Positions 1-9,556 of a stretch of DNA of 64,000 nucleotides are shown piece after piece (within the stretch, counting starts at the first letter, position 1; each line of letters starts with the position of its first letter). A program made the position numbers and the translations under genes. Below the pieces are notes generated by a model. The model saw nothing but the letters and a program-made list of their open reading frames with translations. It had not been told where the DNA came from and did not search any database. The stretch is from Sphingomonas sp. 28-63-12 (GTDB taxonomy: Bacteria > Pseudomonadota > Alphaproteobacteria > Sphingomonadales > Sphingomonadaceae): positions 178,762-242,761 of the forward strand of contig NCGD01000002.1 of NCBI GenBank assembly GCA_002281535.1, written 5' to 3'.

Positions 1-486
1 ATCGTCGCGGGTCTTTTCTTCCTCGATCATGCCATGGAGCATCGCCATACCCTCGACGGTCAACATTACCGCCTCGACATCCTCGCCGACCCCGTGCCAG
101 GTCGCCCCGCTCTGCGAATTGTCCGCCAGTATTTCGTCGTGCGATGCGGAGGAAAAGGGAAAGCAGGCGTCATCATAAAAGCACAGATCGACGCATGGCT
201 CGCCGGTCACGCTGTCCCTTCGGCCGGTAATGTCGATCCCGACAGCGCTGATATCGGCCCGGTCAGGCCCAGCCAGCGCCTCACCCAATGCCGCCCAGCC
301 CTCCAGGCGAAGCGCCTCGAGCGGCATCTGGCCACAAACATCCCAAAGTTCAGGGGAAATCCGCGCGATATCGGCGGCAAGGCGCGCCTCTGCCTCGTCG
401 GCGCGGCCGTGGCGAACCATGTGCGCGATCGCGCTGCCATAATCCTGTTGCCCCGCCGGGCTGACAATGTCGTCCAAAGCGCTCAT
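1..486 (-). CDS. Unrecognised protein, 3' end beyond window
   Basis: An open frame of 162 codons runs from an ATG at 486 off the left edge without a stop. The frame upstream of the ATG meets a TAA at 538-540, so this ATG is the only good start; an AGAGG lies about 13 bases upstream. Third codon positions are GC-rich as in neighbouring genes, which supports real coding. The protein begins MSALDDIVSPAGQQDYG, is acidic, and has no signal peptide or membrane segment. I do not recognise a family. It lies 83 bases downstream of nagZ on the same strand, so it may share the argS/SPOR/nagZ transcript. The scpA gene often found after nagZ in relatives is not what this looks like. Confidence 0.7.
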   Translation of the reverse strand, partial: MSALDDIVSPAGQQDYGSAIAHMVRHGRADEAEARLAADIARISPELWDVCGQMPLEALRLEGWAALGEALAGPDRADISAVGIDITGRRDSVTGEPCVDLCFYDDACFPFSSASHDEILADNSQSGATWHGVGEDVEAVMLTVEGMAMLHGMIEEEKTRDD

Positions 487-569
487 CTCTATCGCTGACC
501 TCTGACAATTCAGGGCTCGTCGATAACAGTCGGATGCTTAAAATTCGCCTAGCGCGCCGTCGATGCGCG

Positions 570-1577
570 TCACGCGGCGGCGAGCAGTGAATCGCGCTTG
601 GCAATCAGTGCCGCCATGTCGCCCTCGGGCGCCACCCCCGCGATTGTCGCCATGGCGCGATCGAGCCGGGCGCGGGAAACCGCGGACATTTCGCCTGTCA
701 GATTGGCAATTTCCGCCATCTCGTCCATCCGCCCCCAGCAATCGAGCACCAGATCACACCCCGCCGCCAGGGCGCCCGCCGCCTTTTCGCCTGCCGTGCC
801 AGACAGCGCCTTCATGTCGATATCATCGGTCATCAACAGCCCGTCAAAGCCGATCCGGCCGCGGATGATCTCGTTGACGATGATCGGCGACAAGGTGGCC
901 GGGCGATCCGCATCCCAGGCCTGGAATACTATATGCGAGGTCATCCCCATCGGCGCCGCATTGAGCGCGCGGAAGGGCTCGAGATCGATCTCGAGCTCGG
1001 CGTCGCTCGCCGTGACCGTGGGCAAATGATAATGGGTGTCGACAATCGCGCGACCATGGCCGGGCATGTGCTTGACCACGCCGACGACACTGCCCCGCCG
1101 CAATCCGTCGATGATCGCGCGGCCCATCGCCGCGACCCGCATCGGCTCGCTACCCAGCGCGCGTGTCGCGATGGCCGGGGTGGTGTCGGGCTGACAGACA
1201 TCGAGCAACGGCAGGCAATCAACATTGATCCCGACCTCGGCGAGCATCAGCGCGATCGCCTGGGCATTGGCGCGGGCCGCTTCGATCGCTGACATCGGCG
1301 CGACGTCATAGAGCGCGTCAAACGCCGGCCCGGCAGGGAAAGCGGGCCATTCCGGCGGCCCCATCCGCGCCACGCGCCCGCCTTCCTGATCGATCAGGAT
1401 CGGCACATAGTCACGGCCCGAAAGCGCGCGCAGCTCGCTTGTCAGCGCCAACAGCTGCGGTCGGGTCGCAACATTGCGCTTGAACAGGATATAGCCGGCC
1501 GGATCGGCTTCGCGATAAAAGGCCCGTTCATCGGCGGTCAGGGCGAGCCCTGACAGCCCATAGATCACTGGTTTCAT
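570..1577 (-). CDS. nagZ: Beta-N-acetylhexosaminidase NagZ (GH3)
   Basis: Cytoplasmic GH3 glycosidase that removes N-acetylglucosamine from anhydromuropeptides during peptidoglycan recycling. The 335-residue length fits the single-domain bacterial NagZ. The family signature KHMPGHGRAIVDTH is at about 169-182, with the flexible-loop His/Asp dyad (D180, H182), and the nucleophile Asp lies in the MTDDIDM segment at about 251. The ILIDQEGGRV strand near 61 is also typical. There is no signal peptide, consistent with cytosolic recycling. It starts 15 bases after the stop of the SPOR gene, so argS, SPOR and nagZ look like one operon. Confidence 0.95.
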   Translation of the reverse strand: MKPVIYGLSGLALTADERAFYREADPAGYILFKRNVATRPQLLALTSELRALSGRDYVPILIDQEGGRVARMGPPEWPAFPAGPAFDALYDVAPMSAIEAARANAQAIALMLAEVGINVDCLPLLDVCQPDTTPAIATRALGSEPMRVAAMGRAIIDGLRRGSVVGVVKHMPGHGRAIVDTHYHLPTVTASDAELEIDLEPFRALNAAPMGMTSHIVFQAWDADRPATLSPIIVNEIIRGRIGFDGLLMTDDIDMKALSGTAGEKAAGALAAGCDLVLDCWGRMDEMAEIANLTGEMSAVSRARLDRAMATIAGVAPEGDMAALIAKRDSLLAAA

Positions 1578-1592
1578 GGCCGATCGGCTAAC

Positions 1593-2324
1593 CTAGTTGC
1601 GGGCGACGAAACAAGCCTCGCCGGCGACGCTCAGCTTGGCGCAGAGTTCGCTGGCCTGTGTCGCGCTGCCGGCATTCACCCGCAACCGGTACACCGTCTT
1701 GCTGCCGACGGTTGCGACCTGCACCGATTTGCCGAGCGGACCCAGATAGCTGAACCGCTTGGTCGCACGGGCCCAGGCGGCATTGGCCGATCCTTCATCT
1801 GGGAACGAGCCCAGCTGGACCAGCGCGCCGCCCGACGTCCCGCTTGGCGCCGCGGGCTTGACCATCGGCAAGGCACCCGGCGCCGGTGCCTTCAGCATCC
1901 CGCCCGATGGTGGCACCATTACGGCACCGGTCTTGCCGGCAACCTTGGTCGGCGTGGTGGGCGTGCCGGCTACCGGCGCTTCGGGCACCGCCTGCAAGTC
2001 GATTGACGCGTTACCTTCATTCTTGCCGACGCTGGTCGCAAAGGCGGTATCGCCCTCTCCCTCGACCTTCATGCCGCCCGGTGAATCGGGCTTGACCTTG
2101 TAATTGCCTTCGAACGCCGCGATCAGTTCGCCGGTGCCCTTGGTGAGGCTGCGATGCTGATACCAGTAAATGCCATAAATGGCGGCAGCGATCAGCCCCA
2201 GGCCGATCAGCACGAAAAAACCGATCCGCACGATCGACGGGCCGTCCCGATAATCTTCGTCGACGGTCTCCAGCCAGGGCAGCCGGTCTTCGTCGCGAAT
2301 GTCATAGTCGCCAGCCGTCGCCAT
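1593..2324 (-). CDS. SPOR-domain membrane protein
   Basis: A 243-residue bitopic protein. It has an acidic cytoplasmic N-terminus (MATAGDYDIRDEDRLPWLE), one membrane helix at about 34-52 (FFVLIGLGLIAAAIYGIYW), a Pro/Ala/Gly-rich linker, and a C-terminal SPOR domain at about 165-240 (GALVQLGSFPDEGSANAAWARA onward). SPOR domains bind denuded septal peptidoglycan, so a division or cell-wall role is inferred. I chose the ATG at 2324 because it overlaps the argS TGA by one base (TGATG), indicating translational coupling; a TTG one codon upstream is the alternative. The argS-SPOR-nagZ order links it to wall metabolism. Confidence 0.85.
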   Translation of the reverse strand: MATAGDYDIRDEDRLPWLETVDEDYRDGPSIVRIGFFVLIGLGLIAAAIYGIYWYQHRSLTKGTGELIAAFEGNYKVKPDSPGGMKVEGEGDTAFATSVGKNEGNASIDLQAVPEAPVAGTPTTPTKVAGKTGAVMVPPSGGMLKAPAPGALPMVKPAAPSGTSGGALVQLGSFPDEGSANAAWARATKRFSYLGPLGKSVQVATVGSKTVYRLRVNAGSATQASELCAKLSVAGEACFVARN

Positions 2325-4051
2325 CAACTCATCTCCTGCACCGCCTCGACACCCATGATGCCAAGACCGCTCCGTATGATCTGTCCTATCGCATCGGCGA
2401 GGAAAAGTCGCGCACAGGTAAGCGGTGCATTATCCACGATCAGGAATCGACGATCGGGGCGATCATTGCCGACATTCCATTGCGCATGCAAAAGGGCAGC
2501 GAGATCATACAGATAAAAGGCGATGCGGTGTGGCTCGCGTGCCGCCGCCGCTGTCTCGACGATCCGGGGGAATTGCGCGGCGAGCTTCACCAGCACCAGC
2601 TCTTCTGTATCAAGTTGGGACAGATCGACCGCGCCGCAGCGGATTCCGGCTTCTGCCGCCCGCCGATGCAGCGAGGCGATTCGCGCATGCGCATACTGGA
2701 CATAAAAGACCGGATTGTCCTTTGACGCTTCCACCACCTTGGCGAAATCGAAATCCATCTGCGCATCTGATTTGCGCGTCAGCATGGTGAAGCGGACGAC
2801 ATCCTTGCCGACTTCATTGACGACATCCGCCAGCGTGACGAAATTGCCCGAGCGCTTCGACATTTTGACAGGCTCGCCCGCGCGTAACAGCCGCACCATC
2901 TGCACCAGCCGCACGTCGAATTTCTTCTCGCCATTGGTCAGCGCCTGCACCGCTGCGACGATCCGCTTCACCGTACCGGCATGATCCGCGCCCCAGATGT
3001 CGATCATCTCATCAGCGGATTGCGATTTTTGGTAATGATAAGCGAGATCCGCCCCGAAATAGGTCCATTGCCCGTTCGACTTGCGGATCGGCCGGTCCTG
3101 GTCGTCGCCAAACTGGGTCGATCGGAACAGCGGCAGCACCACCGGCTCCCAATCCTCGGGCGTCTCGCCCTTGGGGGCTTCCAGCACGCCATCATAGATC
3201 AGCCCGCGTGCGCGCAACTCGGCCTCGGCCGCCTCGGGCTTGCCCGCCGCCTGCAATTCAGCCTCTGACGCGAACAGATCGTGATGGATGCCGAGCAGCG
3301 CGAGATCGGCCTTGATCAGCACCAGCATCGCCGCCACCGCACGCGTCCGGAACAGGATCAGCCAGTCGGCCTCGGGCGCAGCGGCATAGCGATCGCCAAA
3401 TTCGGCCGCGAGCGCCTGGCCGACCGGCACCAGATAGTCGCCCGGATACAGGCCTTCGGGGATCTCGCCGATATCGGCCCCCAGTGCCTCGCGGTAGCGC
3501 AGATGCACCGAGCGGGCGAGCGTATCGACCTGCCCGCCGGCATCGTTGACATAATATTCGCGGATCACCTTGTGCCCGGAAAATTCCAGCAGGCTGGCCA
3601 GCGCATCGCCAACCACGGCGCCCCGGCAGTGTCCCATATGCATCGGCCCGGTCGGGTTGGCAGAAACATATTCGACGTTGACGATCGACTTGCTGGCCGG
3701 GCTGGTCCGACCATAGCCGTCGCCCTGGTCGCGGATCGCGGCCAGCTCGGCGCGCCAGGTCGCGTCGGTCAGCGTCATGTTGATGAAGCCGGGGCCGGCG
3801 ACCGCAACGCTCGCCACCTCGGGCAGGGCGCGCAGGTGTTCCGCGATCTTGTCGGCCAGCGCACGCGGATTGGTCCCCGCCGGCTTGGCGAGCACCATCG
3901 CGGCATTGGTCGCAAGGTCACCATGGCTGGCGTCGCGTGGCGGTTCCACCGTCACATTGCGTCGCTCCAGCCCGCCCGGAAGATCGCCCGATGCGACCAG
4001 CGCATCAAGGGTGGCGTCGATATGCGCGGCAAACCGGTGGTAAAGCGTCAT
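2324..4051 (-). CDS. argS: Arginyl-tRNA synthetase
   Basis: Class I aminoacyl-tRNA synthetase charging tRNA-Arg in the cytosol. It is 575 residues, a normal length. The N-terminal Add1-type domain is followed by the HIGH-type motif PTGPMHMGH at about 133-141. The KMSKS-like loop VKMSKRSGN falls at about 365-375, and the C-terminal anticodon-binding (DALR) domain ends at VEAVQEMS. It is the first gene of a minus-strand operon with the SPOR protein and nagZ, and is divergent from the M20 peptidase across a 130-base gap that should hold both promoters. Confidence 0.97.
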   Translation of the reverse strand: MTLYHRFAAHIDATLDALVASGDLPGGLERRNVTVEPPRDASHGDLATNAAMVLAKPAGTNPRALADKIAEHLRALPEVASVAVAGPGFINMTLTDATWRAELAAIRDQGDGYGRTSPASKSIVNVEYVSANPTGPMHMGHCRGAVVGDALASLLEFSGHKVIREYYVNDAGGQVDTLARSVHLRYREALGADIGEIPEGLYPGDYLVPVGQALAAEFGDRYAAAPEADWLILFRTRAVAAMLVLIKADLALLGIHHDLFASEAELQAAGKPEAAEAELRARGLIYDGVLEAPKGETPEDWEPVVLPLFRSTQFGDDQDRPIRKSNGQWTYFGADLAYHYQKSQSADEMIDIWGADHAGTVKRIVAAVQALTNGEKKFDVRLVQMVRLLRAGEPVKMSKRSGNFVTLADVVNEVGKDVVRFTMLTRKSDAQMDFDFAKVVEASKDNPVFYVQYAHARIASLHRRAAEAGIRCGAVDLSQLDTEELVLVKLAAQFPRIVETAAAAREPHRIAFYLYDLAALLHAQWNVGNDRPDRRFLIVDNAPLTCARLFLADAIGQIIRSGLGIMGVEAVQEMS

Positions 4052-4181
4052 GGCAGATCCGAATAATGGCTAGAGCCGGGCGCCTTAGCCGATGCGTCCA
4101 GCAGCGCAAAGAGTAGCGTCGCCCGGGCTTTTGCTTAAGCTGCGACAAATTCATTTGGCAAGATCGTTCGGGGAGCCTCCA

Positions 4182-5426
4182 ATGCGCACATATAATTCCG
4201 GCCTGCTTGCCGCTGCCCTGCTTGTGTCGACGCCCGGCATTGCCGCTCCGGCGGGCAAGAACAGCCCCGTGTGGAAAGCGGCCGCGGCGGCGCGCGCCAG
4301 CCAGATCGCGCTGCTCGAAAAGCTGGTCAACATCGATTCGGGCACCAGCGACAAGCTTAGCGGGCAAAAGGCTTCCGACCTTGTTGCCAGCGAATTGCGC
4401 GCACTGGGAATGACGGTCGATCTCGTGCCGGCCGAACTGCCCACCTTGCCCGACAATGTCGTCGCGACACTGACAGGCAGCGGCAAGGGCCGCGTCCTGC
4501 TGATCGCGCATACCGATACCGTGTTCGGCCCGGGCACCGTCGCCAGGCGTCCGTTCCGGACGGACGGCACCCGCGCCTATGGGCCCGGCGTGTCGGACGA
4601 GAAAGGCGGTGTTGTTGAAGGTATTTACGCGATCAAATTGCTGCGTGATCTGAAGTACGCCGATTTCGCCAAAATCACGTTTCTAATCGAAACGTCGGAA
4701 GAGGTCGGTTCGCCGGGCTCGCGCGCGCTGATCGGGCGACTCTTGGCGGATGCCGATGCCGAGCTGAACCTCGAACCCGGTGACGCACCGGACCAGATGA
4801 CGGTTTGGCGCAAGGGCAGCAACGCCTTCACCATCACCGTCAAGGGTCGCCCCGCCCATGCCGGGGTTGCCCCGCAGGACGGCCGCAACGCTGCGCTTGA
4901 ACTGATCCACCAGATTCAGCTCGCCGATCCGCTGCCCAAGACTGGCGACGGTGTGACCGCCAATCTCACGCTGCTCAGCGCCGGCGCCCGCTACAACATC
5001 ATTCCCGAAGATGCCGAAGCGACCTTCAATGTCCGCATCCGCACCAAGGCCCAGGGCGAGGAGATCGATGCGCAGTTCCGCCGCAATGCGCAGACCACCG
5101 TCATTCCCGAGACCCAGGTCAAGGTGACGCGCAAGATCAGCTTCCCGCCGCTCCCGAACAATGTCGGGACCGACTCGCTGGCCGATAGGGCCGAGCGGAT
5201 TTATCGGACAGCCGGCCTCAACATCACGCGCGGAGGCAGCGGCGGCGCGTCCGAATCCGCGCTTGCCGCCGAAGCCGGCGTCGCCGCGCTCGACGGCCTG
5301 GGCCCGGTCGGCGGTGGCTTCCATTCCGAACTCGAATATCTCGAACTCAGCTCGCTCACGCCAAGGCTCTATCTGCTGACCAGCCTGATCATGGAATTGG
5401 GCAAAAACCCACCTGATCGCCTGTAG
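4182..5426 (+). CDS. Exported M20 family metallopeptidase (glutamate carboxypeptidase-like)
   Basis: A 414-residue zinc-dependent exopeptidase of the M20 family, closest in look to CPG2-type glutamate carboxypeptidases. The start at 4182 gives a clean signal peptide (MRTYNSGLLAAALLVSTPGIAA) and has GGGAG about 7 bases upstream; the frame extends 90 bases further but that part looks noncoding. Metal and catalytic signatures are visible: AHTDTV (His, catalytic Asp), SDEKGG (bridging Asp) and ETSEEVGS (Glu pair). The dimerisation-domain motif GRPAHAGVAPQDGRNA follows. Probably periplasmic. The substrate cannot be told from sequence. Monocistronic and divergent from argS. Confidence 0.88.
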   Translation: MRTYNSGLLAAALLVSTPGIAAPAGKNSPVWKAAAAARASQIALLEKLVNIDSGTSDKLSGQKASDLVASELRALGMTVDLVPAELPTLPDNVVATLTGSGKGRVLLIAHTDTVFGPGTVARRPFRTDGTRAYGPGVSDEKGGVVEGIYAIKLLRDLKYADFAKITFLIETSEEVGSPGSRALIGRLLADADAELNLEPGDAPDQMTVWRKGSNAFTITVKGRPAHAGVAPQDGRNAALELIHQIQLADPLPKTGDGVTANLTLLSAGARYNIIPEDAEATFNVRIRTKAQGEEIDAQFRRNAQTTVIPETQVKVTRKISFPPLPNNVGTDSLADRAERIYRTAGLNITRGGSGGASESALAAEAGVAALDGLGPVGGGFHSELEYLELSSLTPRLYLLTSLIMELGKNPPDRL

Positions 5427-5460
5427 CAGCGCACGCCCGGGTACAATGAGATCGCTTCCC

Positions 5461-5503
5461 CGGCATAGGCCCGGATTCAGCCGTGACGGTCTACCCTATG
5501 CCG
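5461..5503. terminator. Inverted repeat between convergent genes
   Basis: CGGCATAGG at 5461-5469 is matched perfectly by CCTATGCCG at 5495-5503 around a 25-base loop. It sits in the 158-base gap between the M20 peptidase and the convergent DUF1501 gene, where a bidirectional terminator would be expected. No T-run follows, so the role is a guess from position. Confidence 0.35.
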
Positions 5504-5584
5504 TGCGGCGCCAGCGATTTCCCGCCAGGCGACTTGGCCACGACCTTCGCTGGGCAAGCGGACTCCCATTGGGCCGATAAAACC

Positions 5585-6733
5585 CTAAACCAAGCCGGCC
5601 ACGCCCTGCGCGGTCGTGCCCGGGAACAGCGCCGGCATCAGCCGCGCGGGATCAAGCCCGAAATGCCCTGCCACCGCGCCCCCGATCAGCGCATCGAGCG
5701 CCATGGTCGGTTTCAGGTCTCGCCCGTCATAGAGCGCCGACGGTGCCAGCCCCGGCCAGTCGGCGAGCACCCGCCCGCCCTTGACCGCGCCGCCAATCAG
5801 CATCGTCGATGATGCCGTGCCATGATCGGTGCCGCCCGTGCCATTCACCGCCACGGTTCTCCCGAACTCGGTCGCCACCAGCACCAGCGTCTCCGGCCAG
5901 AGCGGCCCGAGCCCGTCCTTCAGTGCGGCGATCATCGCATCGAGCCCGGCGAGCTGCACACCCAATCGTCCGCGCTGCCCGGCATGCGTGTCCCAGCCGC
6001 CCGTCTCGATCATCGCGATCCGCGCGCCATCGTCGGGCGCCAGCAATTTGGCCGCCAGCGCACCGGTCGCGGCAGCATTGCGGCCGTTGTCGGCGGTCAT
6101 GTCGCTGGTCAGCATTCGGGTATTCATCGCTTCGCTCCACAGCGCGTGGAGCTGGCCATCGCCCTGATAAAGCATCGACACGCGCTGGAGCAGATCGTCG
6201 CTCGCCTGTGGCAATGCCGACGGCGCATAGGACGCCACCTCATGCGGCCCACGCAGCGCCACCGGCACCGTTGCCGCCACCGCAATCGCGCGCGCCTGAT
6301 CGGCCGGCAACTGGCCCAGCAGCCGATTGAGCCAGCCATCCTTGACCTGATAGGCGCCTACCCCGCCGGTCTCGAGCACATTTTGCCCATCAAAATGCGA
6401 TCGATCACGATAGGGTGATGCCACGGCATGCGCGAATAGCGCCTGGCGTTGGCCGAACAGCGCGCCGATCGTCTTCAGATTGGGGTGCAGCGCGAACAGT
6501 GAATCGAGCTTGGGCGCGCCGTCGAAATCCGCCGCCAGCACGCCGCGCGCGCCGACAAAAGCGGGGTCACCAACCGGGGCAATGGTTCCCAACCCATCGG
6601 CGGCACCGCGCTGGATGACGAACACGAAGCGCTTGGCGGTGGCTGCCCGCGCGAACACCAGACGCGGGGCGAAACCAAGCGCGCACGCACTCGCCGCGCC
6701 GGCACCGATGAAAAAGCGACGATCGATCATCAT
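5585..6733 (-). CDS. DUF1501 domain protein, Tat-type export signal
   Basis: A 382-residue DUF1501 protein (alkaline-phosphatase-like fold) starting MMIDRRFFIGAGAASACALG, which contains a twin-arginine export signal (RRFFIG). The family segments DTHAGQRGRLG, TEFGRT and GTGGTDHGTASS are present. The start at 6733 follows the DUF1800 stop by a single base (TAG-A-ATG), so the two are coupled; an upstream extension of the frame would overlap the DUF1800 gene and is rejected. DUF1800/DUF1501 pairs are common secreted proteins of unknown biochemical function in proteobacteria and planctomycetes. Confidence 0.88.
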   Translation of the reverse strand: MMIDRRFFIGAGAASACALGFAPRLVFARAATAKRFVFVIQRGAADGLGTIAPVGDPAFVGARGVLAADFDGAPKLDSLFALHPNLKTIGALFGQRQALFAHAVASPYRDRSHFDGQNVLETGGVGAYQVKDGWLNRLLGQLPADQARAIAVAATVPVALRGPHEVASYAPSALPQASDDLLQRVSMLYQGDGQLHALWSEAMNTRMLTSDMTADNGRNAAATGALAAKLLAPDDGARIAMIETGGWDTHAGQRGRLGVQLAGLDAMIAALKDGLGPLWPETLVLVATEFGRTVAVNGTGGTDHGTASSTMLIGGAVKGGRVLADWPGLAPSALYDGRDLKPTMALDALIGGAVAGHFGLDPARLMPALFPGTTAQGVAGLV

Positions 6734-6734
6734 T

Positions 6735-8219
6735 CTATCTCCGCATGAATTCAGGGGCGACGAACAGCAGCGCAAGCGCCTGGCCCGGGCTGTCGGCATT
6801 GGCGATGGCGGCCTGGGTGGCGGCACTTAATGCGCCCGGGAATATCTTTGGCGCGAGCGCGCGGGCATCGACGGCACCGCCCGCGCGGGTCGCCATGCGC
6901 TCCGCCGCCTCGACCCGCCGCATCACCGCATCGGGTCCGGCCCAGGTGGCCGTGACATCGTCAAAGCCCGCCGGCGACCCGGGCCGCCAGATCGGCTGAC
7001 CAAGCTGGTTCATCAGGCCCGTCACCTGCTGCGCCGGCGCGTCTTTCATGTCCAGCGCGCGCATTGCCGCGATCGACCATTCCCAGGGCGATCGGAACTT
7101 GGCTGGTGCCGGGTCCCACACTTCGGGCGAGGCGATCAGCGCGCGGTACAGCGTCGGCAAGTCGCCGCCCGATTGCAGAAACGCCGCCTTCAGCCGCGCG
7201 ACCATCGCAGGCGGCGGCGTGTCGCCGACGAAATGCCGGGCCAGCTTGGTGGCGAGATGTTCGGCCGTCGCGGGGTGAACGGCCAGATCATCAAGCACCG
7301 CCTGTGCCTGGGCTACGCCCGGCTGATCATAGCGCCGGCCGATGATTGTCCGCGCACCAGGTTCGTGGATCGGTTCGGCAAAGACGAAATCTCCGGGCGC
7401 GCCATCGGCCCCCGCAAAGCGCGCCAGCGGCCCGCGCGTCAGGCCCGCTACTGTCCAGCCCGTCATCGCCCGCGCAAATTCGGTGACGTCGGCCTGGCTA
7501 TAGCCGGTGCGCACACCCAGCGTGTGGAGCTCCAATATCTCGCGCGCGAGATTTTCGTTGATCCCGACCTTGCGCTGCCCGCGCGCCGCCACCCGGCTGC
7601 CGACCAGGCTGTTGGGCCCGATCGATTGCGCCTGATCGAGATAGAGCAGCATCGCCGGATGGCGCTCGACCGCGCTCAGCATATCGCCGAACCGGCCCAG
7701 AACATGCGGCCGTATCGCCTCGAACTCGAGCAGGCCCGCCATCCCGATCACGGTCAGTTTGTCGGCCGAAACCGCAAAATGATTGGCCCAGAAATGGACC
7801 ATGCGCTCGACAAACGGCGCCGGCGTCACCAGCGCGACGCTCGCCCGGGCGCCAACGCAGGCGACATAATTATCGCGCCCCTGGCCGCGCGCAAATTGGC
7901 GTGCTTGCTTGACCGGATCGGGTTCTGCCCCTGCACCAGCCGGCTTTGCCATCATCGCTGCAGAATCGCCTTCAGCCTGCGCAGAGTTGGCTTGCGGACG
8001 GGTCCGCAGCCCCGCCTGTCCCATGCCGCGCTGGGCGGCCAGATAATCGGCGAGTTGCCCGGCAATCGCGCGGCGGCTCGGCAGCGCGGCGATCGTCGCC
8101 GGGCGCGCATCGAAGCGATTAAATTGCCCGGTCAGCCAGCGCTTGGCATCGCCCGGCAAGGGCTCATCGGCGCGCGCGCCCAGCCCCAGCCTATTCAGTG
8201 CGATATGGGTATCGGGCAT
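6735..8219 (-). CDS. DUF1800 domain protein
   Basis: A 494-residue DUF1800 protein. The ATG at 8219 gives the typical family start MPDTHIALNRLGLGAR and has GGAGA about 8 bases upstream; two earlier in-frame starts add only unconserved residues. Family-typical segments include MVHFWANHFAVS, NENLAREILELHTLG, and YSQADVTEFARAMTGW. No clear signal peptide is seen. It is transcribed first and coupled to the DUF1501 gene, and the two are probably co-exported or function together. Function unknown. Confidence 0.88.
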   Translation of the reverse strand: MPDTHIALNRLGLGARADEPLPGDAKRWLTGQFNRFDARPATIAALPSRRAIAGQLADYLAAQRGMGQAGLRTRPQANSAQAEGDSAAMMAKPAGAGAEPDPVKQARQFARGQGRDNYVACVGARASVALVTPAPFVERMVHFWANHFAVSADKLTVIGMAGLLEFEAIRPHVLGRFGDMLSAVERHPAMLLYLDQAQSIGPNSLVGSRVAARGQRKVGINENLAREILELHTLGVRTGYSQADVTEFARAMTGWTVAGLTRGPLARFAGADGAPGDFVFAEPIHEPGARTIIGRRYDQPGVAQAQAVLDDLAVHPATAEHLATKLARHFVGDTPPPAMVARLKAAFLQSGGDLPTLYRALIASPEVWDPAPAKFRSPWEWSIAAMRALDMKDAPAQQVTGLMNQLGQPIWRPGSPAGFDDVTATWAGPDAVMRRVEAAERMATRAGGAVDARALAPKIFPGALSAATQAAIANADSPGQALALLFVAPEFMRR

Positions 8220-8389
8220 GACGCGGTCTCCGATCGGGTGGCGCATGGCATGATGCACCCGCTATGTCGCAAAACGTTGTCAGCGCTGAAATCCTTCGCG
8301 CGCCACCAAGGCTGTCGTCGCACCCACAGGGCAGGTCGTCGCGCGGCAGGAAGAAGGTGCCGCCGGGGGCGGCGCGACGGTCGATGCCG

Positions 8390-9556
8390 CTAAAACCCCT
8401 CGGGCAGATCGATCGGCCCGACAAGCTCGTGATAGCGGCTGACGGCGTAGCGATCGGTCATCCCGGCGATGAAATCGGCGATATGGCGACTGCGCTGCGG
8501 CTCATCGCCGGGCAGCCGTTCGGCCCAGTCAGCAGGCAGCCGACCGGGATCGGCGCGATAGGCCGCGAACAATCCGCCGATAATGCCCTCGGCGATCGCC
8601 GCCGCCGCCAGCTGCCGCGGATGGTGATAAAGCTCGGCATACATGAAGCGCTTCAACACACGCTCTTCTTCGCGCATCTTCGCCGAAAAGCCGACCAGAC
8701 AGCGCCCGGCCGCGCGCACATCCTCGACTGAGCCCACGCCTGAACCGGCAATCCTTGCGCGTGTATCGGCGATCAGATCGGCGACCATCTCGCCAATCTG
8801 GGTGCGGATCAGCTCACCGATCAGCCGTGCCGGTGCGACATCGGGAAAGCGCGCCCGCACGTCGCCCCATATTCGCGACACCATCGGCACCGCGAGCAAT
8901 TGGTCGAGCGTCAGCAGGCCGGCGCGCAGGCCATCGTCGATGTCGTGATTGTCGTAGGCGATGTCATCGGCAATCGCTGCCACTTGCGCCTCAAGCGAGG
9001 GCCAGCGTGCCAGATCGAGCGGCAGCGCCGCGTCCGCCTCGGCCAGCGCCCAACCCGGCGCGGTCACCGGCCCGTTATGCTTGGCCAGCCCTTCGAGCAT
9101 TTCCCAGGAGAGATTCAAGCCGCGCCAACGCGGATAGGGCGCCTCGATCGTCATCAGCGCGCGCAGCGTATGGCCATTATGATCGAACCCGCCCTCGCAG
9201 GCCAAAGACTTGGTCAGTGCCGCCTCGCCAGCATGGCCAAAGGGCGGATGGCCGATATCATGCGCCAGACACAGCGCCTCGGTCAGGTCCTCGTTGAGCC
9301 CGAGCGCGCGGGCGATGGTCCGGCCGATCTGTGCGACTTCCAGGCTATGCGTCAGCCGCACCCGGAAATGATCGCCATCCGGCGCCATGAACACCTGCGT
9401 CTTGTGGCGTAGCCGACGGAAGCTGATCGAATGGATGATCCGGTCGCGATCGCGCTGAAAGGCGTCGCGCGGGCCACGCGCGGTCGCGTTTTGTTCCTCG
9501 TGAAGCCGGCCTTTGCTGCGCGCTGGGTGGGAAGCCCAGGGCGCATGCACGCTCAT
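8390..9556 (-). CDS. Deoxyguanosinetriphosphate triphosphohydrolase-like HD protein
   Basis: A 388-residue HD-superfamily protein of the dGTPase-like group, which hydrolyses dNTPs to nucleoside and triphosphate. The N-terminal [20 protein letters not shown] and the metal-binding residues H (LTHSLEV), HD ([13 protein letters not shown]) and later D ([12 protein letters not shown]) are in the expected order. Its ATG (9556-9554) overlaps the TGA of the upstream TPR/SPOR gene by four bases, so the pair is translationally coupled. Nucleotide-pool control is inferred; exact substrate is not visible. Confidence 0.92.
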   Translation of the reverse strand: MSVHAPWASHPARSKGRLHEEQNATARGPRDAFQRDRDRIIHSISFRRLRHKTQVFMAPDGDHFRVRLTHSLEVAQIGRTIARALGLNEDLTEALCLAHDIGHPPFGHAGEAALTKSLACEGGFDHNGHTLRALMTIEAPYPRWRGLNLSWEMLEGLAKHNGPVTAPGWALAEADAALPLDLARWPSLEAQVAAIADDIAYDNHDIDDGLRAGLLTLDQLLAVPMVSRIWGDVRARFPDVAPARLIGELIRTQIGEMVADLIADTRARIAGSGVGSVEDVRAAGRCLVGFSAKMREEERVLKRFMYAELYHHPRQLAAAAIAEGIIGGLFAAYRADPGRLPADWAERLPGDEPQRSRHIADFIAGMTDRYAVSRYHELVGPIDLPEGF